Notes: generated by a model from the sequence alone, not told the origin. Counted from the first letter of the stretch, positions 41,832-52,413 are shown. The stretch: 59,068 bases of DNA from Sideroxydans sp. (GCA_027310725.1 DAIDAG010000007.1:1-59068); one strand, 5' to 3'. Numbers and translations are program-made.

Positions 41832-44690
41832 TTAACCCAGCTTCTTCCGCTGCGCCTGCAACTGCACCAGCGTTGCACCGAACTCTTCCAGACGTTTCTT
41901 TTCCTGATCGACTACCGCTGCCGGGGCACGCGCGACGAAACTTTCATTGCCGAGTTTGGCGTTCGCTTTGGTGATCTCGTTGCCCAGGCGCGCGATCTCC
42001 TTGTCGAGGCGCTCGCGTTCGGCGGCAACGTCGATCTCAACCTTTAGCATCAGTTTGAAATTGCCGACGATGGAAACCGGTGCGTCGCCTTCCGGCAGTT
42101 CGGCGACGATCTGCACTTCGCTCAACTTGCCGAGGCTGCTGATGTAGGGGGCGAGTGTCTTCAATGTCGCGGCGTCACCGGCGGCGATCAGCGGTACGCG
42201 CGCGGCGGGCGACAGGTTCATCTCGCTGCGCAGGCTGCGGCAGGCGGTGGTGAGTTCCTGCAACAGCGCGATCTGCGCGATAGCGGCTGCGTCGATCTTG
42301 CTGGCATCGGCCTTGGGATAGGCTTGCAGCATGATGCTGTCGCCCTTGGCATTCGCCATCGGCGCGACCGACTGCCACAGCTCTTCGGTGATGAACGGGA
42401 TGATGGGGTGCGCGAGGCGCAGGATGGTTTCCAGCACACGCACCAGTGTGCGGCGGGTGCCGCGCTGCTGTGCAAGGATTGAAGATTCGTCACGCGCAAG
42501 CGTGACATCGTTCGCCCCCTCTCCCGCCGGGGGAGGGTTGGGGTGGGGGAACGCCAGTTGGACCTTCGCCAACTCCACATACCAGTCGCAGTAGGTGTTC
42601 CACACCAGTTCGTACACCGCGCGGGCGGCCATGTCGAAGCGGTAGTCCGCGAAGTGTATCGCCATCTCGACTTCGGTTTGTTGTAACAGGCTGATCATCC
42701 ACTTGTCGGCAGCAGAGAATTCCAGCGGCAGCGACTCATCCTGACCAACATCCTTGCCGTCGCAGTTCATCAGCACGAAACGCGTGGCGTTCCACAGCTT
42801 GTTGCAGAAGTTGCGGTAGCCTTCGCAGCGTTGCATGTCGAACTTGATGTCGCGTCCGGGCGAAGCCAACGAGGCGAAGGTGAAGCGCAAGGCATCGGTA
42901 CCGAAGGCGGTGATGCCTTCGGGGAATTCCTTGCGTGTGCGCTTCTCGATCTTCTCGGCATCCTTCGGGTTCATCAGGCCGGTGGTGCGCTTCTTCACCA
43001 GATCTTCGATGCCGATGCCGTCGATCAGGTCGATCGGGTCTAAAACATTGCCCTTGGACTTCGACATCTTCTGGCCTTCCGCATCGCGGATCAGGCCGTG
43101 CACGTACACGTCCTTGAACGGGATCTTGCCGGTGATGTGTTTGGTCATCATCACCATGCGCGCCACCCAGAAGAAGATGATGTCGAAGCCGGTGACCAGC
43201 ACTGACGAAGGCAGGTATTGCTTCACGAAGGCGTTCTGCGCATCGAAGGGCTTGCCTTCTTCCCAATCCAGCGTGGAGAACGGCCACAGCGCCGAGGAGA
43301 ACCAGGTGTCGAGCACATCGTTGTCGCGGTCGAGCTGTCCGGCGTAGCCCGCCTTGTCAGCCAGCTTGCGCGCTTCGGATTCATCGCGCGCGACGAACAC
43401 TTCGCCGTTCACGCCGTACCATGCCGGAATCTGGTGACCCCACCACAGTTGGCGCGAGATGCACCAGTCCTGGATGTTGTTCAGCCACTGGTTGTAGGTG
43501 TTGACCCAGTTCTCGGGGTGGAACTTGATCTCGCCGGAGCTCACGCATTCCAGCGCCTGCTCGGTGATGCTCTTTCCTTCCGGGCCTGCCTTGCTCATCG
43601 CCACGAACCACTGGTCGGTCAGCATGGGCTCGATCACCACGCCGGTGCGGTCGCCGCGCGGAACCTTGAGTTTGTGCTTGTCGGCCTTGATGAACAGGCC
43701 GGCGGCTTCGAGATCGGCGCAAATTTGTTTGCGTGCGGCGAAGCGGTCCATGCCCTGGTATTGCTTCGGCGCGTGCTCGTTGATCTTCGCGTCCAGCGTG
43801 AGGATGGAGATCATCGGAAGCGCATGGCGCTGCCCCACTGCATAGTCGTTGAAGTCGTGCGCAGGCGTGACCTTCACAACGCCGGTGCCGAATTCGCGGT
43901 CCACGTATTCGTCGGCGACGACAGGAATGGTGCGGTCGCACAGCGGCAGTGTGACCTGTTTGCCGATCAGGTGCTTGTAGCGCTCGTCCTCGGGATGCAC
44001 CATCACCGCAACGTCGCCGAGCATCGTCTCGGGGCGGGTGGTGGCGACGACCAGATGGCCAGAACCGTCCGCCAGCGGATACTGGATGTGGTACATGAAA
44101 CCGTCTTCCTCTTCCTGCACCACTTCGAGGTCGGAGACGGCGGTGTGCAGTTTTGGGTCCCAGTTCACCAGGCGCTTGCCGCGATAGATCAGGCCTTCGT
44201 TGAACAGGCGCACGAAGGTCTCGGTGACTGTTTTATTCAGCGCGGGATCCATGGTGAAGCGTTCGCGCGACCAGTCGGGCGAGGTGCCGAGACGGCGCAT
44301 CTGTTTGGTGATGGTGTTGCCGGAATACTCCTTCCACTCCCACACTTTCTCGATGAACTTCTCGCGGCCCAGGTCATGGCGCGAAATCTTTTGCGCATCA
44401 AGCTGGCGCTCGACCACGATCTGTGTGGCGATGCCCGCGTGGTCGGTGCCCGGTTGCCACAACGTGTTATCCCCGCGCATGCGGTGGTAGCGCGTCAGCG
44501 CATCCATCAGCGTCTGATTGAAGCCGTGGCCCATGTGCAGCGTGCCGGTGACGTTGGGGGGCGGCAGCAGGATGCAGAAATTATCCTGTTTGGCTGCGTC
44601 GAGTCCGGCCTTGAAGTAGCCGGCATTTTCCCATGCGGGGTACCAGCGGGCTTCGATGTCTTTCGGGTCAAAACTTTTTGCGAGTTCCAT
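41832..44690 (-). CDS. valS: Valyl-tRNA synthetase
   Basis: 952 residues from ATG 44690. Class I motifs: the HIGH-type site in [18 protein letters not shown] and [19 protein letters not shown]. The editing domain, anticodon-binding domain and C-terminal coiled coil ([20 protein letters not shown]) are all present. Attaches valine to tRNA-Val. In the anticodon-binding region the usual short linker before [12 protein letters not shown] is replaced by about 28 residues that include [11 protein letters not shown], the translation of an inserted palindromic element. Order pepA-holC-(93-aa gene)-valS on this strand. Confidence 0.97.
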   Translation of the reverse strand: MELAKSFDPKDIEARWYPAWENAGYFKAGLDAAKQDNFCILLPPPNVTGTLHMGHGFNQTLMDALTRYHRMRGDNTLWQPGTDHAGIATQIVVERQLDAQKISRHDLGREKFIEKVWEWKEYSGNTITKQMRRLGTSPDWSRERFTMDPALNKTVTETFVRLFNEGLIYRGKRLVNWDPKLHTAVSDLEVVQEEEDGFMYHIQYPLADGSGHLVVATTRPETMLGDVAVMVHPEDERYKHLIGKQVTLPLCDRTIPVVADEYVDREFGTGVVKVTPAHDFNDYAVGQRHALPMISILTLDAKINEHAPKQYQGMDRFAARKQICADLEAAGLFIKADKHKLKVPRGDRTGVVIEPMLTDQWFVAMSKAGPEGKSITEQALECVSSGEIKFHPENWVNTYNQWLNNIQDWCISRQLWWGHQIPAWYGVNGEVFVARDESEARKLADKAGYAGQLDRDNDVLDTWFSSALWPFSTLDWEEGKPFDAQNAFVKQYLPSSVLVTGFDIIFFWVARMVMMTKHITGKIPFKDVYVHGLIRDAEGQKMSKSKGNVLDPIDLIDGIGIEDLVKKRTTGLMNPKDAEKIEKRTRKEFPEGITAFGTDALRFTFASLASPGRDIKFDMQRCEGYRNFCNKLWNATRFVLMNCDGKDVGQDESLPLEFSAADKWMISLLQQTEVEMAIHFADYRFDMAARAVYELVWNTYCDWYVELAKVQLAFPHPNPPPAGEGANDVTLARDESSILAQQRGTRRTLVRVLETILRLAHPIIPFITEELWQSVAPMANAKGDSIMLQAYPKADASKIDAAAIAQIALLQELTTACRSLRSEMNLSPAARVPLIAAGDAATLKTLAPYISSLGKLSEVQIVAELPEGDAPVSIVGNFKLMLKVEIDVAAERERLDKEIARLGNEITKANAKLGNESFVARAPAAVVDQEKKRLEEFGATLVQLQAQRKKLG
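42489..42552. repeat. Palindromic element inside valS
   Basis: Two hairpins in a row: gtcacgc-gcaa-gcgtgac (42489-42506, 7-bp stem with GCAA loop) and a G+C-rich imperfect stem in cccctctcccgccgggggag followed by gggttggggtgg. The second is the extragenic repeat that usually lies between genes; here it is in frame and is translated as [11 protein letters not shown]. Confidence 0.7.
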
Positions 44691-44773
44691 TGCGGTCTTT
44701 TCGGGGAATGCGTGGTTCAAGGAGGGCGGGATTATACAGGCATCGTGGGTGCTCGAAGGAGCAGTACGCAGTG

Positions 44774-45055
44774 CTACAGGGATTCTTGCGCGGCTTTGCG
44801 GATGAGTTTTGGAAGTGCTTTCCTGACCTGCTGCATGGCTGTGTCCCAATTGGCATCGGGGGTTGAGCTGATTGCATCGAGGAAGGCCGACTCAAGGTCA
44901 GGGAACAGTTTTTCCGCCAGACGCTGGCATTCCTTGGCGGAAAGGGTGGCGATGTGTTCCTCGACTGCATCGGTAAGCGTGGGCAGATCAAGGGGGGAGC
45001 TATCGACCGTTTCGGTCAGGATGGGGACATCTGATGTGCGTTTGGATTTTGCCAT
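44774..45055 (-). CDS. Hypothetical protein between holC and valS (93 aa)
   Basis: 93 residues, acidic, helical, starting [20 protein letters not shown] and ending [15 protein letters not shown]. The segment [20 protein letters not shown] resembles a short conserved helical protein seen beside holC in betaproteobacteria. Function unknown. Starts 3 bases after the holC stop, so co-translation is likely. Confidence 0.65.
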   Translation of the reverse strand: MAKSKRTSDVPILTETVDSSPLDLPTLTDAVEEHIATLSAKECQRLAEKLFPDLESAFLDAISSTPDANWDTAMQQVRKALPKLIRKAAQESL

Positions 45056-45058
45056 GGG

Positions 45059-45481
45059 TCAATTCGTTTTGCGTAGATCAAAGTGGCGCAGCTCGTAACC
45101 GCGATCCTTGTAGAAGACATAGCGTTCGCGTCCCAGCTTTGCGTCGGCATCGTCCTGGCTGACGATCTCGATGACGCGCTCGAAGCGGCTGAAGAACGGC
45201 AGGCACTCGCTGTGCAGGCTGATGAGCAGCTCTGAGTGCGGGAAGGTCTCGTCGAGCCCGATGACCACAGGCAGGGTCGCTGCATCCGCTTCGTGGCTGA
45301 GACAATGCGGCATGAAGGCGGTGGGCGGGTAATGCCACAGCAATTTGTCCAGCTTGTCGGCGGTGTCCTCGTCCGGCGCGTGCAAAAGCACGCGCAGGCC
45401 GTTCTGCATGGCTTTGTGGCTCAGTTGGCAGGCGGTGCGCAGCCTGTCTTCCGAGCCGGTGTAGAAATCAACCTTGGTCAC
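45059..45481 (-). CDS. holC: DNA polymerase III chi subunit
   Basis: 140 residues from GTG 45481, which overlaps the pepA stop as GTGA. VDFYTGSEDRLRTACQLSHK and LDKLLWHYPPTAFMPHCLS are typical of HolC. Chi links the clamp loader to SSB at the replication fork. A long upstream extension of the frame is an artefact inside pepA. Confidence 0.92.
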   Translation of the reverse strand: MTKVDFYTGSEDRLRTACQLSHKAMQNGLRVLLHAPDEDTADKLDKLLWHYPPTAFMPHCLSHEADAATLPVVIGLDETFPHSELLISLHSECLPFFSRFERVIEIVSQDDADAKLGRERYVFYKDRGYELRHFDLRKTN

Positions 45482-46965
45482 TTCGGCGCCGTGCGGTTGA
45501 TCAAATACTGCGTGAGCAGCGGCACCGGGCGACCGGTTGAGCCTTTTTGCTTGCCCGACAACCATGCGGTACCGGCGATGTCCAGGTGCGCCCAGCGGTA
45601 GTCCTTGGTGAAGCGCGCCAGGAAGCAGGCAGCCGTGATGGTGCCACCCGCACGACCGCCAATGTTCGCCATGTCGGCGAAGTTGCTGTCCAGCAGCGGC
45701 TGGTAGTCTTCCCACAGCGGCAGCTGCCAGACGCGGTCGTGCGATTGTTCGCCCGCGGCGAGCAGTTCCTGCGCCAGTTTGTCCTCGTTGGCGAACATGC
45801 CGCTGGCAACATGGCCGAGGGCGATCACGCAGGCGCCGGTGAGGGTGGCGATGTCGATCACGGTGTCGGGATTGAATTTCTTCGAATAGGTCAGTGCGTC
45901 GCACAGGATCAGCCGGCCTTCGGCATCGGTGTTCAATATCTCGATGGTCTGGCCGGACATGCTGGTGACGATGTCGCCGGGCTTGGTGGCCTTGCCGGAA
46001 GGCATGTTCTCGCAAGTCGGGATCACGCCGACCACGTTGAGCTTGAGTCCCATCTCGGCAACGGCCTGCAGGGTGCCCAGTACGCTGGCGGCGCCGCACA
46101 TGTCGTATTTCATCTCGTCCATCTCGGCGCCGGGTTTCAGCGAGATGCCGCCGGTATCGAAGGTGATGCCCTTGCCGACCAGCACGATGGGCTTCTGCGT
46201 TTTCGCTGCACCGTAATATTCCAGGGTGATCAGCTTGGCCGGTTGTTCGCTGCCGCGCGTGACGGAGAGGAAGGAGCCCATGCCCAGCTTCTGCATGTCC
46301 TTCTCTTCCAGCACGGTGGCCTTGATGCCCTTGTGCGACTTGCTCAATGCCAGCGCCTTGGCGGCGAGGTAGGTCGGGGTGCAGATGTTGCCGGGCAGGT
46401 TGCCGAGCGTCTTCGCGAGATCCATGCCGTGGGCCGTGGCGGCTGCCCGGTCGAGCACGGTCTTCAGCGCCGCGTCCGGTTTTTCCAGCGTGGCGAAGGT
46501 GATGTGCTTCAGCGTGGCGGCTTTGGACGGCTTGCTCTTCATGCCGTCGGCGCGGAATATCTGCTCGGCGGCGGCGAACACGGCTTGCCTGACGACCCAG
46601 GCGGCATCCTTGCCCACGCCTTCGTCGACGATATACAGCACGGCGTCCTTGGCTGGCGTCGCGTTCAGCGCCTTGAATGTCGAGCCCAGGATCTCGGTGC
46701 TGGTCTTGTTGTTGAGTTCGCTGATTTTGCCCAAGCCCACCAGCAGGACGCGATCGGCAGCGACGCCCGGCAACTTGTGCAACAGCAGGGTGGAGGCGGA
46801 CTTGCCGTTCATGTCGCCGCGCGCGATGAGGTCGCTGAGCGCGTGCTTTGCGGCCTTGTCGATCGCTTGTGCCGCCTTCGACAATTTGCCGCCGTCAAAC
46901 ACGCCGACCACGATGCAGCCGCTCTTCAGTTTTTCCGGACTGCCTTGTTTTATGCTAAATTCCAC
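45478..46965 (-). CDS. pepA: Leucyl aminopeptidase
   Basis: 495 residues, full length. M17 catalytic motifs: VGKGITFDTGGISLKPG (Lys, Asp) and ILNTDAEGRLILCDAL (Asp, Glu, Arg), which hold two metal ions. Cleaves N-terminal residues from peptides; in E. coli it also binds DNA. Divergent from lptF with 34 bases between the two starts, the common proteobacterial layout. Confidence 0.96.
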   Translation of the reverse strand: MEFSIKQGSPEKLKSGCIVVGVFDGGKLSKAAQAIDKAAKHALSDLIARGDMNGKSASTLLLHKLPGVAADRVLLVGLGKISELNNKTSTEILGSTFKALNATPAKDAVLYIVDEGVGKDAAWVVRQAVFAAAEQIFRADGMKSKPSKAATLKHITFATLEKPDAALKTVLDRAAATAHGMDLAKTLGNLPGNICTPTYLAAKALALSKSHKGIKATVLEEKDMQKLGMGSFLSVTRGSEQPAKLITLEYYGAAKTQKPIVLVGKGITFDTGGISLKPGAEMDEMKYDMCGAASVLGTLQAVAEMGLKLNVVGVIPTCENMPSGKATKPGDIVTSMSGQTIEILNTDAEGRLILCDALTYSKKFNPDTVIDIATLTGACVIALGHVASGMFANEDKLAQELLAAGEQSHDRVWQLPLWEDYQPLLDSNFADMANIGGRAGGTITAACFLARFTKDYRWAHLDIAGTAWLSGKQKGSTGRPVPLLTQYLINRTAPK

Positions 46966-46999
46966 GCGCCTCTCCTCATTAATCTCAGAATTGTCTCCG

Positions 47000-48133
47000 A
47001 TGACGGATTATCCGCAATCCCCGCCACAAAAGTCAAAGAAGCCCCGTGTGCACGGCATCTTTTATTGGTCGCTGGTGCGCGAGTTCGCGAGTACGGGATT
47101 GCTGGTGTCTTCCATTTTGCTCGGTATTGTCGTGTTTACCCAGCTTATTCGCTTGCTGGGCGAGTCGGTCAGCGGACAACTTGCGGTAGACGGGGTGCTG
47201 GCGATGCTGGGCTTCACTTCGCTCAATTATCTGCCGGTGCTGCTTTCGATCAGTTTGTTCCTGTCGGTACTGCTGACACTGTCGCGCAGCTACCGCGACA
47301 GCGAGATGGTGGTGTGGTTCACTTCGGGTATCGGGTTGACGCGCTGGATACGGCCGGTGCTGGGTTATGCCATTCCGGTTGCAATGGTTATTTCGCTGCT
47401 CAGTCTGGTGTTGTCCCCATGGGCAATGTCCAAGGCGGACGAATTCAAGCGCAGGCTTGATAGCCGCGATGATGTGTCTGCCGCCACGCCGGGTGCGTTT
47501 CGAGAATCCAAGCAATCGGATCGCGTGTTCTTTCTGGAAGATGTGGACGCGCAGAAAAAGCGCGTGGGCAATATCTTTGTGCAATCCACGCAGAACGGCA
47601 AGGAAGGTACGATGGTCGCCAAAGAGGGGTATCAGGAAACCGCGCCGAACGGCGACCGCTTCCTGGTGATGCTCAACGGGACTCGTTATGAAGGAATCCC
47701 CGGCCAGGCGGATTTCAAGATCGTCGAGTTCGAGCGGTACGCCATGCGTATCGAGCCTGCCGAGTTGCGGCAGGAAGTGCCCAACCTGAAGGCCTACCCC
47801 ACGATGTACCTGTTGCGAAATCCGAGCACATGGAATATGTCGGAACTGGAATGGCGCATCGGCTTGCCGCTCAGTGCGCTGATTTTGTCCCTGCTTGCCA
47901 TCCCCTTGAGTTATGTCAATCCGCGTGCCGGGCGTTCGCTCAATCTGATTTCCGCGATGGTGATCTACATGTTCTACAACAACATGATCAGCGTGACCAA
48001 CTCCTGGGTCGGGCGCGGCAATATCAGTGTGGCTGCGGGAATGTGGGGGATACATCTGTTGATGTTCGCGGTGATGCTGGTATTCTTTTACCATCGGTCC
48101 TCGGCCTCTTCCTGGCGGAGGCTGAAACGATGA
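47000..48133 (+). CDS. lptF: LPS export permease LptF
   Basis: 377 residues from ATG 47000; the frame is open further upstream but overlaps pepA. Six membrane segments with a large periplasmic beta-jellyroll between the third and fourth, as in YjgP. STGLLVSSILLGIVVFTQLI and PLSALILSLLAIPLSYVNPR are typical. With LptG and LptB2 it extracts lipopolysaccharide from the inner membrane. Confidence 0.93.
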   Translation: MTDYPQSPPQKSKKPRVHGIFYWSLVREFASTGLLVSSILLGIVVFTQLIRLLGESVSGQLAVDGVLAMLGFTSLNYLPVLLSISLFLSVLLTLSRSYRDSEMVVWFTSGIGLTRWIRPVLGYAIPVAMVISLLSLVLSPWAMSKADEFKRRLDSRDDVSAATPGAFRESKQSDRVFFLEDVDAQKKRVGNIFVQSTQNGKEGTMVAKEGYQETAPNGDRFLVMLNGTRYEGIPGQADFKIVEFERYAMRIEPAELRQEVPNLKAYPTMYLLRNPSTWNMSELEWRIGLPLSALILSLLAIPLSYVNPRAGRSLNLISAMVIYMFYNNMISVTNSWVGRGNISVAAGMWGIHLLMFAVMLVFFYHRSSASSWRRLKR

Positions 48134-49206
48134 GGCTGCTCACCCGTTATCTCCGGCGTGAGATATATGCCAGCATCGCGCTGGTTTTCGCGGCACTCAT
48201 CATGTTGTTCGCGCTGCTCGATCTGATCAACGAATTGAGTTCGATGGGGCGCGGCGACTACCGCCTGGGGTATGTGTTGTTGTTTGTGGCGCTGACCGTT
48301 CCCGGACATATCTATGAACTGTTCCCGGTCTCTGTGCTGATCGGAACCATCTTCGCCATGGTGCAGATGGCGGCCAATTCGGAATTGACCGTATATCGCA
48401 GTTCCGGTGTATCGCTCAAGCAGATGATAGTCGCGCTGCTCAAGATCGGCCTTCCTCTCGTGGTGCTGTGTTTTGTGTGCGGTGAAATCGTTGCTCCGCC
48501 GAGCGAACGCATGGCGCAGCAATTGCGGCTGAAGGCGCAGAATGCAAAGGTCTCGGTGAAGGAATTCAGATCGGGAGTGTGGGCGAAAGATGAACACAGT
48601 TTCATCAATGTCAAGAGCGTGTTGCCCGACACTTCGCTGCTGGACGTGAGTATTTACGAGTTCGATGAACAATATCACCTGCGCAGTATCACAACGGCGG
48701 AGCGTGCTTTGTATCAGGAAGAGACGCGCTGGCAACTGGAAGGGGTGAAGCAGACGCGATTCGATAAACAGAGTGCCGTCATCGACAATCGATCCCTCTC
48801 CGAATGGCGTTCCACCCTGAATCCCGACATCCTGAGTGTTTTGCTGGTGGTACCCGAGCAAATGTCGGCCTGGAATTTGTACCAATACACCGGACATTTG
48901 CGCGAGAACCATCAGAAGACTGCGCGTTACGAGATCGCGATGTGGAACAAGCTGGTTTACCCGTTTGCGGTGCTGGTGATGATGTTGCTGGCCTTGCCGT
49001 TTTCTGCCTATCAGCGCCGCGAGGGGGGTATCAGCGGCAAGATATTCATGGGCATCCTGCTGGGCTTGAGTTTTCACTTCATCGGCAGGCTGTTTGCCAA
49101 CGTCGGCGCTTTGAATGATTGGTCGCCCGTATTGAGCGCCACGGCGATGAGTTGGCTGTATCTGATTCTGGCTATGGGGATGCTCTGGCGTACCGAACGC
49201 AGATGA
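48130..49206 (+). CDS. lptG: LPS export permease LptG
   Basis: 358 residues; the start overlaps the lptF stop (ATGA). YjgQ-type protein: MRLLTRYLRREIYASIALVF, SVLIGTIFAMVQMAANSELT with the coupling region VYRSSGVSLKQM, a periplasmic domain and three C-terminal membrane segments (LVMMLLALPFSAYQRREGG). Partner of LptF. Confidence 0.93.
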   Translation: MRLLTRYLRREIYASIALVFAALIMLFALLDLINELSSMGRGDYRLGYVLLFVALTVPGHIYELFPVSVLIGTIFAMVQMAANSELTVYRSSGVSLKQMIVALLKIGLPLVVLCFVCGEIVAPPSERMAQQLRLKAQNAKVSVKEFRSGVWAKDEHSFINVKSVLPDTSLLDVSIYEFDEQYHLRSITTAERALYQEETRWQLEGVKQTRFDKQSAVIDNRSLSEWRSTLNPDILSVLLVVPEQMSAWNLYQYTGHLRENHQKTARYEIAMWNKLVYPFAVLVMMLLALPFSAYQRREGGISGKIFMGILLGLSFHFIGRLFANVGALNDWSPVLSATAMSWLYLILAMGMLWRTERR

Positions 49207-49240
49207 TTGCTGCGCGTTTGCTTCTGGTCGCTCGGATATT

Positions 49241-49633
49241 CTATTGAGGCGGAGTTGCCGGGACGCCGCTGGCGGCTTCCCGTTCGCGAACCATCTTTTT
49301 CACGGCCTCGCGCTTTTCGGCGGGAAGCTTCTTGTATGCCTTGTATTTCTCCCTGGCGCGTTTGCGTTGTTCCGGAGTCAGCTTGCTCCAAGCTTCCAGG
49401 CGAGAATGCAGCCGCTGCTGTTGCTGTGCATTGAGCTTGGGGTAGCGCTGCGCATACGCCAGAAAATTGGTTTGTTGCTGTTCGGACAATGAGCTCCAGG
49501 TGCCGGATAACGGGGCAAGTGCTTCTTTTTGTTGCGCATTCAGTGTCTCCCAGGGTTTGGCGTGGGCAGACATCGGCAGGCAGGCGGCAGCAAAAAACAG
49601 CGCTACAAGGCAATTTCGAAGCAAAGCAGGCAT
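49241..49633 (-). CDS. DUF3106 periplasmic protein
   Basis: 130 residues. Signal peptide (LLRNCLVALFFAAACLPMSAHA). The mature part is repeated in a helical pattern LNAQQKEALAPLSGTW, LNAQQQQRLHSRLEAW and LTPEQRKRAREKYKAYKKL, typical of DUF3106, rich in Gln, Lys and Arg. Third gene of the sigma-factor operon; a role in envelope response is plausible but unproven. Confidence 0.85.
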   Translation of the reverse strand: MPALLRNCLVALFFAAACLPMSAHAKPWETLNAQQKEALAPLSGTWSSLSEQQQTNFLAYAQRYPKLNAQQQQRLHSRLEAWSKLTPEQRKRAREKYKAYKKLPAEKREAVKKMVREREAASGVPATPPQ

Positions 49634-49651
49634 CAGGGAATCCGTGAGCGG

Positions 49652-49987
49652 CTAATCGACAAACGCGTCAACGGGCAGATCGTCCGTCAATATGGCGATA
49701 TCAATGTCGCTGTGGTCGCGTTCGTACGTGTGCTCCCAGTAGGTGAGGTTGATCACCAGCAGGGATGCGACGACGCCAACAATGATCCAATTGAGCGCAC
49801 GTGTGGAAAGTTGCAGCTGTCCATGCAGCAAACCGTTCTGACTTACCCAGACGGGCGATGCAACCCGCTGATTTTGCAATGCTTGCTGGCGCGCCGTATG
49901 GAGTTCGTTCAGGGTGGAACGATCCAGTTGGCGGGCAGCCGTGTTCAGCAGATTTCCGATTTCCTTGTTGGATAATTTGATGTTCAT
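49652..49987 (-). CDS. DUF3619 membrane protein, possible anti-sigma partner
   Basis: 111 residues. A cytoplasmic N-terminal part (about 1-64), one membrane segment (WIIVGVVASLLVINLTYW) and a short acidic periplasmic tail. Topology and position after an ECF sigma factor gene, with a four-base ATGA overlap, fit an anti-sigma-like role; I see no zinc-binding HxxxCxxC motif. Confidence 0.8.
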   Translation of the reverse strand: MNIKLSNKEIGNLLNTAARQLDRSTLNELHTARQQALQNQRVASPVWVSQNGLLHGQLQLSTRALNWIIVGVVASLLVINLTYWEHTYERDHSDIDIAILTDDLPVDAFVD

Positions 49988-50604
49988 GATAGATCTATCC
50001 CCCGTTCCTTAAGTATTGCGGAAAGTGCGTGGGTGGCGCGTGAGCAGTGCGTTTTGACACTGCCTTCGGAGCAACCCATGACCGCTGCTGTCTCCGCGGT
50101 GTCCATTTCCTCCCAGTAACGCAGCAGGAAGGCTTCGCGTTGACGAGCCGGCAGTTTGCCCAACGCCTCTTCAATCACCGCGATGAGCTGGGATTGTGCC
50201 AAAACCGCGTCAGGACGCGCCGGCTGGCTGGCATTGTCTTCGTCCTGCAAGGTGTCGAGCGGGTCGAAATCCTCTGCATCGTGCTGCGGCGAGAGCGAGG
50301 ACATCAGGGTCGTCCAGAACGAGCGCACCTTCTGGCGGCGGTAATAGTCGCGTATGGTGTTCTGCAGGATACGCTGGAACAGCATGGGGAATTCTTCGGG
50401 CGGGTGGTCGCCGTAGCGCTCGGCGAGCTTCATCATCGCGTCCTGCACGATATCCAGGGCCACATGCTCGTCGCGCACGGCATACTGTGCCTGTTTATAG
50501 GCGCGCCGTTCGGCCTGGGCGAGAAATTCGGAAAGTTGCTGTGGCGTGGACAGTTCGGTGGCTCCCAGATGGTCGGCGCGGATACTAGCAAATTCCCGAC
50601 ACAA
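49984..50604 (-). CDS. ECF-type RNA polymerase sigma factor
   Basis: Up to 206 residues. Region 2: VRDEHVALDIVQDAMMKLAE, then FQRILQNTIRDYYRRQKVRS. Region 4: LPARQREAFLLRYWEEMDTA and helix-turn-helix AAVMGCSEGSVKTHCSRATHAL. The track of the frame begins with a TTG at 50604 without a good ribosome site, and the true start may lie about 15-20 residues downstream. Head of the operon with DUF3619 and DUF3106. Confidence 0.85.
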   Translation of the reverse strand: MCREFASIRADHLGATELSTPQQLSEFLAQAERRAYKQAQYAVRDEHVALDIVQDAMMKLAERYGDHPPEEFPMLFQRILQNTIRDYYRRQKVRSFWTTLMSSLSPQHDAEDFDPLDTLQDEDNASQPARPDAVLAQSQLIAVIEEALGKLPARQREAFLLRYWEEMDTAETAAVMGCSEGSVKTHCSRATHALSAILKERGIDLS

Positions 50605-50706
50605 ATAGGGATTTTGCCGTTCCTGATGCGCTGCAGGGGTTGACCAAAAGGCAGCCAGCCTTTATCTTGCGCGGTCTTTCATTTGAATTATCAAGGTAGC
50701 GTGTTC

Positions 50707-52413
50707 ATGGAACTCACGGGCGCAGAAATAACCATTCGCTGTTTGCAGGAAGAAGGGGTCGAATACGTATTCGGCTATCCCGGCGGCGCGGTGCTTTTCA
50801 TCTATGACGAGCTGTTCAAGCAGGAACAGGTCAAACACGTGCTGGTGCGCCACGAGCAGGCTGCCGTGCATGCCGCCGACGGCTATGCCCGCTCCACCGA
50901 CAAGGTCGGCGTGGCGCTGGTGACCTCCGGTCCCGGCGTGACCAATGCCGTCACCGGCATCGCCACCGCTTACATGGATTCCATCCCGATGGTGGTGATC
51001 AGCGGCCAGGTGCCGACCAGTTATATCGGCGAAGATGCCTTTCAGGAAGTCGATACGGTGGGTATCACTCGTCCCTGTGTGAAACACAACTTTCTGGTCA
51101 AGGATGTCAGGGACATCGCCAGTACGATGAAAAAAGCCTTCTATCTGGCGAAGAGCGGACGGCCCGGCCCGGTATTGGTGGATATCCCCAAGGACGTGTC
51201 GCAGCAGAAGGCGGAATACTCCTATCCCGCGACGGTGAATATCCGTTCGTACAACCCGCAGACCCATGGCGATATCGGGCAGATCAAGCGCGCAGCCCAG
51301 CTGCTGCTGGAAGCCAAGCGCCCGATGGTGTATGCGGGCGGCGGTGTCGTGCTGTCCGATGCGTCAAAACAATTGACTGAACTGGTGCGCCTGCTGGGCG
51401 TGCCCTGTACCAACACGCTGATGGGTCTTGGCGGTTATCCCGCGGACGACAAGCAATTCGTCGGCATGCTCGGCATGCACGGTACTTACGAAGCCAACCT
51501 TGGTATGCAGAATTGCGATGTGCTGCTGGCCGTGGGCGCGCGTTTCGACGACCGCGTGATCGGCAATGTTGGCCATTTCAATTCCGTGCCGCGCAAGATC
51601 ATCCATATCGACATCGACCCGGCGTCCATTTCCAAGCGCGTGAAGGTGGACGTTCCTATCGTTGGAGATGTGGCGCATGTGCTTGCCGATCTGCTCTCGG
51701 TGTTGAACAGCAGCAAGCAAAAGCCCGATGCGGCGGCGCTGAAGGATTGGTGGAAACAGATCGAAGAATGGCGCAGCGCAAATTCGCTCGCATACAAGAA
51801 TTCGAGCGAAGTCATCAAGCCGCAATACGTGATCGAGCAGCTGCACAGGCTCACGCACGGTGACGCCTTCGTGACTTCAGACGTGGGACAGCACCAGATG
51901 TGGGCCGCGCAGTACTACAAGTTCAATCATCCGCGCCGTTGGATCAATTCCGGCGGTCTCGGCACGATGGGTTTCGGTTTGCCTGCCGCGATGGGGGTGC
52001 AGCTGGCGCACCCGGGGGCAACCGTGGCTTGCGTGACGGGCGAGGGCAGTATCCAGATGAACATCCAGGAACTCTCCACCTGCAAGCAATACCAGTTGCC
52101 CATCAAGATCATTGCGTTGAACAACCGCTATCTGGGCATGGTGCGCCAGTGGCAGGAGTTCTTCCACGGCAACCGCTACTCGCATTCCTACATGGACGCA
52201 TTGCCCGATTTCGTGAAGCTGGCGGAAGCCTACGGGCATGTTGGCATCCTGGTGGAAAAGCCTTCCGATGTGGAAGGCGCGCTGAAGGAAGCTTTCGCAC
52301 GCAAGGATGACCTGGTGTTCCTGGATTTCCGTACCGACATGACAGAGAACGTGTACCCCATGGTTCCCGGCGGAAAAGGATTGTCCGAAGTGATTCTGGC
52401 GGAGGACCTGTAA
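50707..52413 (+). CDS. ilvB: Acetolactate synthase large subunit
   Basis: 568 residues from ATG 50707 (MELTGAEITIRCLQEEGVEY). The catalytic Glu is in VRHEQAAVHAADGYAR. Thiamine diphosphate/Mg motif TGEGSIQMNIQELST with NNRYLGMVRQW, plus the FAD and middle domain (RFDDRVIGNVGHF). First step of valine, leucine and isoleucine synthesis. The stop overlaps the ilvH start (TAATG). Confidence 0.96.
   Translation: MELTGAEITIRCLQEEGVEYVFGYPGGAVLFIYDELFKQEQVKHVLVRHEQAAVHAADGYARSTDKVGVALVTSGPGVTNAVTGIATAYMDSIPMVVISGQVPTSYIGEDAFQEVDTVGITRPCVKHNFLVKDVRDIASTMKKAFYLAKSGRPGPVLVDIPKDVSQQKAEYSYPATVNIRSYNPQTHGDIGQIKRAAQLLLEAKRPMVYAGGGVVLSDASKQLTELVRLLGVPCTNTLMGLGGYPADDKQFVGMLGMHGTYEANLGMQNCDVLLAVGARFDDRVIGNVGHFNSVPRKIIHIDIDPASISKRVKVDVPIVGDVAHVLADLLSVLNSSKQKPDAAALKDWWKQIEEWRSANSLAYKNSSEVIKPQYVIEQLHRLTHGDAFVTSDVGQHQMWAAQYYKFNHPRRWINSGGLGTMGFGLPAAMGVQLAHPGATVACVTGEGSIQMNIQELSTCKQYQLPIKIIALNNRYLGMVRQWQEFFHGNRYSHSYMDALPDFVKLAEAYGHVGILVEKPSDVEGALKEAFARKDDLVFLDFRTDMTENVYPMVPGGKGLSEVILAEDL

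Noticed and set aside
43218..45098. 626-codon open frame on the plus strand
   Set aside because: Antisense to valS and the 93-aa gene; composition is that of a shadow frame.
45547..47460. 637-codon open frame on the plus strand
   Set aside because: Antisense to pepA and then out of frame with lptF.
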